From assembly GCF_004135625.1 (NCBI RefSeq), contig NZ_SDPV01000001.1:1300501-1364500 (forward strand): 64,000 bases of DNA. The letters are read 5' to 3'. Below, in pieces: positions 18,326-26,315 of this stretch; position 1 is the stretch's first letter; the number at the start of each line of letters is the position of its first letter. The notes beneath the pieces were generated by a model. It ran no database searches. It worked only from the letters and a program-made list of their open reading frames with translations, and was not told the origin of the DNA. Both the position numbers and the translations under genes were made by a program. This stretch comes from Pelagerythrobacter rhizovicinus (GTDB lineage: Bacteria > Pseudomonadota > Alphaproteobacteria > Sphingomonadales > Sphingomonadaceae).

Positions 18326-20095
18326 TCAGGCTGCGGCGGCGGCGAGGGACGGTCGGTAGGTTTCGGCGATGCGCTTCTCGAGCTCGTCGACGAAGACCTG
18401 GTTATCGATCTCGATCTTCTCGACCCGGGAGAGCAGCCAGTTGTATCCGAATAGCGCAGGGATCGCGACCGCAAGGCCCGCCACGGTCGCCAGCAAGGCG
18501 GCGGCGATGCCTGGCGCGATCGCGTTGATGTTGACGTCACCCGCGGCCGCAACGCCGGCAAAGGTGATCATCACCCCGATCACCGTGCCGAGCAGGCCCA
18601 GGAACGGTCCGCCGGAGATGGCGATCGTCAGCAGCACCATGCGCGCGTTCAGCCGCTGGCCCTCGCGGGCCATCTCCGCGTCCATCGCCGCGCGGATCGC
18701 TGCCACCGACTGCGGCGCGAGGGCGAACTGGTCGCGCGCCGAACGGCGCCCTTCGGCCAGGCGCTGGCGCGTCTCCTCGCGTCCGACGGCAAACAAGCGG
18801 CCCAGCGTCGAGACTTCCGGCCAGCTCAGCTTGTCCGAGTTGACCAGCCCGTCATGCAGCCCCGCTTCACCCGAGTTGCGGCGGAACTCCCGGCGGAATG
18901 TTTCGTTCGCGCGCTCCACCCGCGACAACAGTCCCGCTTTCAGCACCATCACCGCAATGGCGATGGCCAGCATTACCGCTAGAATTGCTATCACGATCCA
19001 GGCGTCGAGCGTCAGCGCGCCGAACAGAATGCCGAGATAGTTGTGCTCGCCGCTTTCGCCGGCTTCCTGTGCCTCTCCACTGACCTGAACCACGGTGGCA
19101 TCCCGCCCCTGCGAGTTGGCAGCGAAGGCGATGAAGTCCGCAGAACGCGCGGTGTTGGCGCGCCACACTTCGTCCACATCGCCCATGAAGCCGGGAAGCT
19201 CGCCATTGGCGCCGATGATCTCGCCGCCGCCCAAGGCTGGGAGGTCCGCCGCCAGCTGCGCCACCTCGTTGCCATCGACATAGAGCCGCACGGCGCCTTC
19301 TCCGGCGGTCACCGCCAGGTGCGCCCAGCTGCCGGAAGGAAGCGGCGCCTGCGCCGCCGCCTCTGCACCGTTGACGCTGACGTAAGGCGTCGCTCCGCGC
19401 AGGCCGATCACCAGGCGCGAACCCGCCTCACCGAGCTTGGTGTAAATAGCCGCCTCGGCTGGCAGTTGGTTATCCGGCTTGATCCAGGCCGACACGGTCA
19501 TGCCGCCGCCGGCGGGCACAGTGAGCGACTGGCTCCCCGCCACCTGCATCTGGTTTTCGGCACCGAAGCGCGCACCGCCGGCGACCAGTCCTTCGGGAAT
19601 CAGCTGCCCCGAGAAGCTGCCGATCGCGTTGGCATTGGCCGTCTCGTCGCGCGGACTCGCGCCATCGGCGAAGTGGACGACCAGCGACTGCTCGCCGTCA
19701 TATGTATCCGCCGGCGACAGGGCCGCAGAAGCTTCGCCGTTGCCGTAATAGGCATAGATCGTCTGGCTCCCGGAAGAGACCTCCGGCAGCTTCACCCAGG
19801 CAAGGGCGATCTCCGCCTGCCGGTTGAAGCTCTCCAGGTGGAAATCCAGCGGCGTGCCGTCCGCCGTGACGAAGCGCAGATCGCTGCCGTCGTCCTGCAG
19901 GCGGGTGAAATCGACGTTTCCGGCATGAAGGCGAACGAGAACCGGGGCATTGTCGATCTCGTCGCCGACGACCCCCTCGGCATTGACGGAGATCGCCTGG
20001 CGATACCCCCAGTCGTCGCTCCACCACTCCTGCGCCGATGCCGCACTCGGCACAGCCATCAACATCGCGCACAAGGCGACAAATACTCGCTTCAT
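18326..20095 (-). CDS. exbB: ExbB/TolQ proton channel fused to periplasmic DUF2341 and LamG-like domains
   Basis: A 589-residue fusion. The ATG at 20095 follows GTGGGGGAA and begins a signal peptide (MKRVFVALCAMLMAVPSAASA). A DUF2341 region comes first (about residues 24-130: WWSDDWGYRQAISV, VRLHAGNVDFTRLQDDGSDLRFV). A LamG/concanavalin-like domain occupies about 150-330 (GGGMTVSAWIKPDNQ, LYVDGNEVAQLAA, GFMGDVDEVWRAN). Then come a membrane helix (LDAWIVIAILAVMLAIAIAV) and a MotA/TolQ/ExbB domain with two further helices (GGPFLGLLGTVIGVMITF and IAAALLATVAGLAVAIPALF). Ordinary ExbB is about 230-330 residues; the extra half faces the periplasm and has a carbohydrate-binding-like fold. This is the first gene of the operon. 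The fusion is plainly real because the frame is continuous. Confidence 0.92.
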   Translation of the reverse strand: MKRVFVALCAMLMAVPSAASAQEWWSDDWGYRQAISVNAEGVVGDEIDNAPVLVRLHAGNVDFTRLQDDGSDLRFVTADGTPLDFHLESFNRQAEIALAWVKLPEVSSGSQTIYAYYGNGEASAALSPADTYDGEQSLVVHFADGASPRDETANANAIGSFSGQLIPEGLVAGGARFGAENQMQVAGSQSLTVPAGGGMTVSAWIKPDNQLPAEAAIYTKLGEAGSRLVIGLRGATPYVSVNGAEAAAQAPLPSGSWAHLAVTAGEGAVRLYVDGNEVAQLAADLPALGGGEIIGANGELPGFMGDVDEVWRANTARSADFIAFAANSQGRDATVVQVSGEAQEAGESGEHNYLGILFGALTLDAWIVIAILAVMLAIAIAVMVLKAGLLSRVERANETFRREFRRNSGEAGLHDGLVNSDKLSWPEVSTLGRLFAVGREETRQRLAEGRRSARDQFALAPQSVAAIRAAMDAEMAREGQRLNARMVLLTIAISGGPFLGLLGTVIGVMITFAGVAAAGDVNINAIAPGIAAALLATVAGLAVAIPALFGYNWLLSRVEKIEIDNQVFVDELEKRIAETYRPSLAAAAA

Positions 20096-20660
20096 TTCCC
20101 CCACTCCAGGTTTGAGGATTAGATTGGAAACCGGCCACGCCGCCGGTCGGCACGATGCCTCCCGAGCCACCGAATTACGCAGGACACCAAGCGTACTTGC
20201 CCACCGATCCGCGGTCGGCATCGCCGTTGCGCATGCGAATTCAAGGGATTCAAAAGGCCCCCTAAGTCAATACAAATAACCAGACCCTTTCTTGCGAGGT
20301 CTGATAGATTCGCTGTATTTCAAGTTTAAGACTCAGTCAGCCTTTTTTGGGTGTATATTATCAGAATATCTTGGAAATACTTAAATATTTTATGCGCGCC
20401 AAACCTCTCCAGCCCACTTGAACTAGAGATGCCTCTTCTTTCGAGTAACTCTTATTTTAAAACGCCCGGCCTACTGGCCGCCGCCCCTACACCCCCAAGG
20501 ACGTCGGACTCGCGAGAACCCGCACCACCTTTTTCAGGGCTTGAATGCTGGCCGAAACGCTGAAGCGGCCGTGCCGCACTATCACTGGCCACGCCGACTC
20601 CAGGCTCCAGACGGCGCGCCGCAAGTCCACATCATCGAAGCGGTATCGAAACGCTGCCGA
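20096..20660. other. Regulatory gap between fecR and the secretion operon
   Basis: No gene is visible. Bases about 20265-20460 are clearly more AT-rich than their surroundings and lie upstream of the exbB start, so the operon promoter is probably here. A perfect 6-bp inverted repeat (CAGACC, 11-base spacer, GGTCTG) sits at 20281-20303 and could be an operator. No sigma-70 promoter is obvious, which would fit recognition by the neighbouring ECF sigma factor. Confidence 0.5.
20452..20480 (-). terminator. Candidate terminator of the fecI-fecR pair
   Basis: On the minus strand CGGCC-AGTA-GGCCG (20480-20467) forms a 5-bp GC stem with a 4-base loop. It is followed by GGCGTTTTAAAATAA, a short T-run. 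It lies about 180 bp after the fecR stop and before the exbB operon, where separate transcription units would be expected. Confidence 0.4.
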
Positions 20661-21647
20661 TCAAGGCTCGATCAGATATCGATCGTCCAATCGGACGAGA
20701 CGGAGTCCGCATATCCTCGCCAGGCTATTGGCAAAGCGCTCCGTATCGGCGACGCGAAACACGCCGCTTACTTGACACTGCTCAGTGCTGACGGAGGGAT
20801 CGAGCGTTATCGGTTTTCGCCCGTAGCGGTTCATTTCGCGCACCGCAGCGACCGCGGACATATCCTGCAGAATCAATCTCCCGTCGCGCCAAGCCGTCAC
20901 AGCTGGAAGCGAGGGCTTATCGACCGTGGCGGAGCCGGTCACACCAAGCCGCACTCTTTGACCGGGCGCCATGATGAAGCTCGCCTGACCCGATTTCTGG
21001 GGATCCACGAGGACGCTGCCGGAGAGGAGCGTGACCTCCATTACATCCTGCCAGTCACGAACGACAAATTTCGTCCCCAGCGCTGTCACCCTGCCCAGAC
21101 GGGTCTGCACGACAAACGGACGATCTGGATCTTTGCTTACTTCGAATAGCGCCTCGCCGCGATCGAGCATGATCAACCGCTCGCTCCCCGTAAACCGCGC
21201 GGACAGTCGCGAATTCGTGTTCAGCGTCACACGCGAGGCATCCGGGAGGGAAGCAACTTGCCGGCCCCCGACCGGTGTCTCGAAAATCGTCGGACTGGTG
21301 ATCCGGAGATGCCAGGCAAACACGAGCATCAATGTAGCGACCGCAGCCGCGATGCCAGCAGCAACCGGCCAGGTGCGCGCTCTCGTCAATCCCGATCCGG
21401 CGCGGCCGCCCTCACCACCCCTCTGAGGATCCGCAGCTCGAGCAGCTGCAACGCCCGAACTGTAGAAGGATAGCGCGGCAACGTGCTCGAGGTCGGACCA
21501 CAGCGCCTCCATCTCGGCCAACGCTGCGGCGTTGGCCGGCCGCTCGCCACGCCAGCTGGCCAGCCCGCAATGTCCTTCTGGACTGCGCGCGTCATCGCCC
21601 AGGCGCGCAAACCAGACGGCCGCTTCGGCTTCAGCTCTTCCGGTCAA
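20661..21647 (-). CDS. FecR-like anti-sigma factor with STN/DUF4974-like C-terminus
   Basis: A single-pass membrane anti-sigma factor. The N-terminal DUF4880-type domain reads EAEAAVWFARLGDDARSPEG...LASWRGERPANAAALAEMEALW. One membrane helix follows (PVAAGIAAAVATLMLVFAWHL), then a FecR domain (TPVGGRQVASLPDASRVTLN, RGEALFEVSKDPDRPFVVQT, LGTKFVVRD). The C-terminus resembles STN/DUF4974 (GRLILQDMSAVAAVREMNRY...VSGVFRVADTERFANSLARI). I give the TTG at 21647, just before the conserved region. The frame also opens at an ATG at 21728, inside fecI. The ATG overlapping the fecI stop (TGATGAATG) is out of frame and stops after six codons, which may mean a one-base change in a CCTCCC run. It should hold FecI inactive until a periplasmic signal arrives. 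Confidence 0.85.
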   Translation of the reverse strand: MTGRAEAEAAVWFARLGDDARSPEGHCGLASWRGERPANAAALAEMEALWSDLEHVAALSFYSSGVAAARAADPQRGGEGGRAGSGLTRARTWPVAAGIAAAVATLMLVFAWHLRITSPTIFETPVGGRQVASLPDASRVTLNTNSRLSARFTGSERLIMLDRGEALFEVSKDPDRPFVVQTRLGRVTALGTKFVVRDWQDVMEVTLLSGSVLVDPQKSGQASFIMAPGQRVRLGVTGSATVDKPSLPAVTAWRDGRLILQDMSAVAAVREMNRYGRKPITLDPSVSTEQCQVSGVFRVADTERFANSLARICGLRLVRLDDRYLIEP

Positions 21648-21663
21648 GGGAGGCCAACATTCA

Positions 21664-22152
21664 TCAGAAGTTCCGCATCCAGGACGAGAGTGACACCATA
21701 GCTTTGGCAAACCGCTTCTCGACCGCACTCACACTGAGGCCTTCTCGCAGCGCAATCTCCCGCATCGACAGCCCCTCGATGCGCCGCGCCTTGACGATCG
21801 AGCGGGTTATGGGGTCGAGCCGCTCAAACCCCATGGCGAGATACTCGAGCCGACTTCGTCCGATCGCGACCCGCTCCGGGTCGGGCAAATCATCGACGAG
21901 GGGCAGGTCCTCCACCGGCTCCGAAACAAGATCCAAACGCTCCGCGCGCCGGCCGGCGTCGATCGACAGATTGACTGCCGTTCGCACCAAAAACCCTTCC
22001 TCTCTCGCGACATCGTTTTCTTTACTGTACTGCAAAAGGCGAAGAAACGCCTCCTGAACGAGCTCCTCAGCCTCGGAATCGGATAGACCCCTCTTCTTCA
22101 AAATCGTACCAAGACGCGGCGCGAATCTCTTGAAGAGGGACATCTGAGTCAC
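21664..22152 (-). CDS. FecI-family ECF RNA polymerase sigma factor
   Basis: A 162-residue ECF sigma factor. Region 2 reads SDSEAEELVQEAFLRLLQYSKEN...EGFLVRTAVNLSIDAGRRAER. Region 4 reads FERLDPITRSIVKARRIEGLSMREIALREGLSVSAVEKRFAKAM. The start is a GTG at 22152 or an ATG three codons later (22143); neither has a strong ribosome binding site. It is immediately upstream of the FecR-like gene. By position its likely target is the exbB-to-exoprotein operon beginning 2.05 kb further along the same strand. That target is inference. Confidence 0.9.
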   Translation of the reverse strand: MTQMSLFKRFAPRLGTILKKRGLSDSEAEELVQEAFLRLLQYSKENDVAREEGFLVRTAVNLSIDAGRRAERLDLVSEPVEDLPLVDDLPDPERVAIGRSRLEYLAMGFERLDPITRSIVKARRIEGLSMREIALREGLSVSAVEKRFAKAMVSLSSWMRNF

Positions 22153-22378
22153 TGGCCCGACTCATTAGACATGGCTCGTGCCCTGCCAGCCGGGCATGAC
22201 AAAGCGATTTCATTCACCCCTCGCAGACTTTCACAGAACGCACGGAACCCCGGGTACTCACTTCCAAGGACGTTCCCTCACGCCAAAACCACACATGAAA
22301 ATTCAACTTCGAGGTCGCAGTTCGGAGCCGCTCCGCCAGGAAAACGACGAATACGCGCACCCGCGCCGGCAGGTGCTG

Positions 22379-23242
22379 TCAGACTCGTGACAACTTTCTC
22401 CGAAAGACGTCACACGCGGCGCGCTGACCGCGGTCGGCAACCACCGCCCACACTTGGCGGCCTTCGCCCACAGGACGCTTTTCCTCGTTACCGCGATAAT
22501 TCTTGCGCTGACCGCGGCCGCCGACCTCCTCGTAATCAGGTATCCGCGCCTTCGGCTTGGCCTGCATCTCGAGATAGGTCTGGATCAATCGGTCGGTCCA
22601 GAGGTCTCCTTCGCCGGCTTCAGGATGCTCGGTGCCGAGCAATAATTCGATATTGACCTTGCGAACCTTGCATGCGTCCTCATCGGTCACGAGATACCAG
22701 CCGCAGTTCTTCTCCGCCCAGTACCGCCTCTCGACCTCCAATCTGTCGATTGTATTGGTCACTTGGGTATTCGTCTTACCTGGCCTCTCCTTCACGGAGC
22801 GGCGAAGGGCGGAGACCGGCTTCGCGGCGACCGCACGGCGCACAAGCGGTTCGTCTGGCCCGAAACGGAAGTCGACGACGAAATCGCTGGTCATGGGCAG
22901 GAGACCGCCATCACCGCTCAATTTGGGATGGTTGATGCCCATCTCGTCGGCAATCCGCTTGGTAACATCGCGTTCGAGAGGAAATTGCTCGCGGATCTCA
23001 ACCACGTTGGGATGCCACATCAAATCCTGGAAGACTGCAGTTTCCAGATCCGACATCATATGCGCTTCGCGGTCCCTGTATTTCACCCGAGAGACGCGAC
23101 CGATCGAAGTGAAGTCGTGGATCAGGAGGAAGGGTTTGTATTCACCCTCGAGCGAGCCGCGCTTCTCGGCTTTCAGCTTTCGTGTGACTTGCTTTTCAGT
23201 CGTGATCCGCGCCCGCTTCGGATTTGGCACCTGCATCTCCAT
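22379..23242 (-). CDS. TnsA-like transposon endonuclease, orphan
   Basis: A 287-residue protein with the TnsA endonuclease pattern. It shows SDLETAVFQDLMWHPNVVEI and REQFPLERDVTKRIADEMGI, then MTSDFVVDF, VAAKPVSALRR and LEVERRYWAEKNCGWYLVTDED. The catalytic Glu (SDLE), Asp (TSDF) and Lys (AAKP) of the restriction-like fold can all be placed. TnsA cuts the 5' ends of Tn7-like transposons and works with TnsB and TnsC, neither of which is in the window. After about residue 205 the sequence (KPKARIPDYEEVGGRGQRKNY...) no longer resembles TnsA, so the TnsC-binding tail may be decayed. The ATG at 23242 is chosen over a GTG ten codons upstream. It is probably a remnant or a domesticated gene. Confidence 0.75.
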   Translation of the reverse strand: MEMQVPNPKRARITTEKQVTRKLKAEKRGSLEGEYKPFLLIHDFTSIGRVSRVKYRDREAHMMSDLETAVFQDLMWHPNVVEIREQFPLERDVTKRIADEMGINHPKLSGDGGLLPMTSDFVVDFRFGPDEPLVRRAVAAKPVSALRRSVKERPGKTNTQVTNTIDRLEVERRYWAEKNCGWYLVTDEDACKVRKVNIELLLGTEHPEAGEGDLWTDRLIQTYLEMQAKPKARIPDYEEVGGRGQRKNYRGNEEKRPVGEGRQVWAVVADRGQRAACDVFRRKLSRV

Positions 23243-23905
23243 TCGTGTCGCAGCACTGAGCCTGGAGCTCACGCGCGCAATCGAGCGGCAGGACTAAGAG
23301 CCGATTCCTTACAGAACGTTGATGTTGGTGCTTTGATCGAGTGCGGAAGTGTAAGCTTTAAGTCGGACCATTCCCAAGGCGAATGACTTTGTAGGCAAGC
23401 TGCCTCTGGGCTGATTGGAACCACCATAGCGCCCCTCACCCGACCTCGTCTGATGATCGAACCGCCAACGATATACATTGGAGATGAGCCGCTTCGCGCC
23501 GCCGTACTCGATCGTCGGAGACTGGGCTTCAATTGCCCCGAGAGCGGACATCAGTTGCTGAAGCTGGAACGGCCGCAAAGTTCGACAAAGCCGACGTTCG
23601 CGGCGCTTCGCCTGAGCGTCGAAACCGGCCGCTCATTCACGCGGCTAGGTATGGCACCTTCTGGGCCGTGAGCTGACGGCAGCTTTCAGCAGCGAAAAGC
23701 GGGATTGCTGCCCTTCGTGGCGTGCGGGTAGCTGTGTCAGCTCACGACTCCAAGTGCGTAGAAAATTGCTGCGCGGACAGGTTTCCTCACCGTGTCGTCC
23801 CGCCCGATGCTGACCGGCGGTTTCATCGTGCCGCAATCGAACAGCCTCTTGAGCGTCACATATCGCGCATAGCTGCGCCCCCGAGCCTCAGGATCGGGAG
23901 CCACT
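23243..23905. other. Gene-free stretch with a decayed repeat
   Basis: Only short, unconvincing frames are present. Bases 23584-23650 match a degenerate repeat seen elsewhere in the window (GACAAAGCCG ... GAAACCGGCCGCTCATTCACGC). Bases 23660-23720 contain a related palindrome-like stretch (CTGACGGCAGCTTTCAGCAG). The promoter of the TonB-dependent receptor gene should lie at the right end, but I cannot pick it out. Confidence 0.5.
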
Positions 23906-26284
23906 ATGAACGTTCGTTACGCAAGTGCACGCCTTCTTCTCGCCTCTACGGCGCTGGTCGCCTGCCCTGCCTTGGCGCAGGACGCGACCGACACGATGGA
24001 CCTCGAAGGCACCGGACAGTCGGGCAACGAGATCGTCGTCACCGCGCAGAAATTCGAACAGCGTGCGCAGGATGTGCCGATCACCATTTCCGCGCTGAGC
24101 GGCGAGCGGATCGAGGAGCTGGGGGTCTCCGATCTCGACGAACTTTCGAACTACGTCCCCGGTCTGAACGTCCAGGAGCAGAGTGCGAACAACCCGGGCA
24201 TCGTGATCCGCGGCGTGACGTCGGACTCCGGTTCGGCGCAGCAGGGGCCGCGCGTCACACTCTACTACAACGGCGTCGACATCTCGCGCTCGCGTGGGAG
24301 CTATCAGTCGATCTACGATCTTGACCGTATCGAGGTCATCAAGGGGCCGCAGGCCACCCTGTTCGGCACAGCTTCCGCCGTGGGCGCGATCAGCATCGTG
24401 CCTGCAAGGCCCGAGCCGGGCGTTTCGGCCGAACTGAGCGGTGCGTACGGCAATTTCGACTACACCAAGCTGTCGGGCTTCGTGAACGCGGGCAACGACA
24501 AGGTGGCTGGCCGCATCGCTTTCGAATGGAAGAAGCGCGATGGCTATGTCGAAAACCTCAACCCTTCGCAGGAAGAGGCGCTGTATGCGCTCGACAACCT
24601 GGGGCTGCGCGCTTCGCTGCGCCTGACCCCGAACGACGATCTGACGATCGACCTGGTCGGCACCTTCGATCGCCAGCGCAATGGCGGAACGCCGTTCATT
24701 TCCGGTACCTTGCCGACGGAAGCGGGGCCGGCCGATCCTTTTGACCCGGCCAACCTGGGCGGATCGCCCCTGTCCGCCGAAGTGCTGGGCAAGGACCAGC
24801 TCGGGCTCGACCGCGAAATCTATGACCTGAACCTTACTGCCGAATACGCGATCGCCGACGATTGGACCTTCACCACGGTCAACGGCTACCGGGAGTTCGA
24901 CAGCCTCGAGACCTTCGATGCCGACGGGTCGGCCGCCTGGTTCCTGGAATTCGCCGAGATCGCCAAGGGCTGGCAGTTCAGCCACGAGGGTCGCTTCGCC
25001 TACTCGGGCACGAATCTGCGTGGCTCCTTCGGCTGGAACTACTTCACCGAGGACGGCCGGCAGACCGTGCCTTTCTCCGGCGAGGAAGGGACGTTCCTGC
25101 AGTGCCTGACCCGCGCGGTGCCGAATGTGCCCTGCGTGGCGGCGGACGGCAGCGTGCCCGCATCGCAGGTCCTGGCGGCCCTGACCGGAGGCGCGTTGAC
25201 GCAGCTTCCCTATCGGTCGGTTTACGAAAACCAGGGGCAGAACGATAGCTATTCGGTGTTCGCAGATGGAACCTGGCTGGCGACCGACAGACTGGAACTT
25301 ACCGCCGGCGTCCGCCTGCTGTGGGAAGACCGCCAGTCGGGCTATTCCGCCACTGCGCCGGCCCCGGTGCTGATCGGCCTGCTCCCGGCAGAGATGCGCC
25401 AGGCACTGCTGGCGGCGCTGCCGAGCCTCGCTTACTCGCTGATCCCCGGCCAGACCGATACGGGCGGGCAGCCCTATACCGCGCAGGACGACTTCTTCGA
25501 CGTGCTGCCGCGCTTCAACGTGCTTTATCGCGCCACCGACGATGTGAACCTCTACGCGACCGTGTCGAAGGGCCGCCGCTCGGCCGTCGTGCAGCTGGGC
25601 GCTACGCGGGATAGCCAAGGAAACGCGGTACCTGACTACCAGCTCGTGCCGGAAGAGGTGGTGTGGAACTACGAAGCCGGCGTGAAGGTCAGCAGCGGGC
25701 CGGTCTCCGCTTCACTCGGCGCCTATTACCTCGACTATTCGGGCTTCCAGGTCAGCGTGCTGCAGGACGATGGCTCGAGCCGCACCGAAAGCGCCGGCTC
25801 GGCCGCCAATCTCGGCCTGGAGGCGGAGCTGGCGGTGCAGGCCACGCCGTGGCTGAGCCTGTTCGCCAATGGCGCCTACATCGACGCCAAGGTGGACGAA
25901 GATAGCGCCCTGACGCCGGCCTATTCCGGCGCGCGCTTCCGTCTGCAGCCGAAATGGCAGGGGGCGGCCGGCTTCACCGTGGATGCGCCGGTCGGCAACG
26001 GGATGCGCTTCTTCGCGACGCCCAGCATCACCCACCGAAGCCGCATCTATTTCGAGATGCCCAACAGCGAGCTGCTCTCGCAGGATGCGGTCACTCTGCT
26101 CAATGCGCGCGCGGGGCTCAGCTTCGCCGAGGACCGGTTCGAGATCGCCGGCTTCATCCGCAACGCGACTGACGAGGACTACTTGCTCGATGCGGGCAAC
26201 ACCGGCGGCGCTTTCGGCATTCCGACCTTCATCCCAGCAGAGCCGCGCTTCTACGGCGTGGAACTGACCGGTCGGTTCTTCTGA
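23906..26284 (+). CDS. TonB-dependent outer-membrane receptor
   Basis: A 792-residue receptor. It has a signal peptide (MNVRYASARLLLASTALVACPALAQ) and a TonB-box-like EIVVTAQK at residues 43-50. The plug domain follows (DVPITISALSGERIEELGVSDLDEL, NNPGIVIRGV, IEVIKGPQATLFG) and the beta-barrel ends in VELTGRFF. It belongs to the broad sphingomonad receptor type that imports siderophores, vitamins or organic molecules; there is no STN extension. GGGAGCCACT precedes the ATG. A phosphodiesterase/phosphatase gene follows 31 bp downstream, so the ligand may be a phosphorylated organic compound. That substrate is inference. Confidence 0.93.
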   Translation: MNVRYASARLLLASTALVACPALAQDATDTMDLEGTGQSGNEIVVTAQKFEQRAQDVPITISALSGERIEELGVSDLDELSNYVPGLNVQEQSANNPGIVIRGVTSDSGSAQQGPRVTLYYNGVDISRSRGSYQSIYDLDRIEVIKGPQATLFGTASAVGAISIVPARPEPGVSAELSGAYGNFDYTKLSGFVNAGNDKVAGRIAFEWKKRDGYVENLNPSQEEALYALDNLGLRASLRLTPNDDLTIDLVGTFDRQRNGGTPFISGTLPTEAGPADPFDPANLGGSPLSAEVLGKDQLGLDREIYDLNLTAEYAIADDWTFTTVNGYREFDSLETFDADGSAAWFLEFAEIAKGWQFSHEGRFAYSGTNLRGSFGWNYFTEDGRQTVPFSGEEGTFLQCLTRAVPNVPCVAADGSVPASQVLAALTGGALTQLPYRSVYENQGQNDSYSVFADGTWLATDRLELTAGVRLLWEDRQSGYSATAPAPVLIGLLPAEMRQALLAALPSLAYSLIPGQTDTGGQPYTAQDDFFDVLPRFNVLYRATDDVNLYATVSKGRRSAVVQLGATRDSQGNAVPDYQLVPEEVVWNYEAGVKVSSGPVSASLGAYYLDYSGFQVSVLQDDGSSRTESAGSAANLGLEAELAVQATPWLSLFANGAYIDAKVDEDSALTPAYSGARFRLQPKWQGAAGFTVDAPVGNGMRFFATPSITHRSRIYFEMPNSELLSQDAVTLLNARAGLSFAEDRFEIAGFIRNATDEDYLLDAGNTGGAFGIPTFIPAEPRFYGVELTGRFF

Positions 26285-26315
26285 GGTGGAACGGACGAGC
26301 AGAAGGAGAACCGAA

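Noticed and set aside
19043-20122. Plus-strand frame opposite the ExbB fusion
   Set aside because: Antisense to a gene with clear domains; the translation is not protein-like.
23309-23578. 89-codon minus-strand frame upstream of the TnsA-like gene
   Set aside because: No start signal, no recognisable family, and partly overlaps a decayed repeat region.
23888-25618. Minus-strand 576-codon frame opposite the TonB-dependent receptor
   Set aside because: Shadow frame; the receptor is unmistakable on the other strand.
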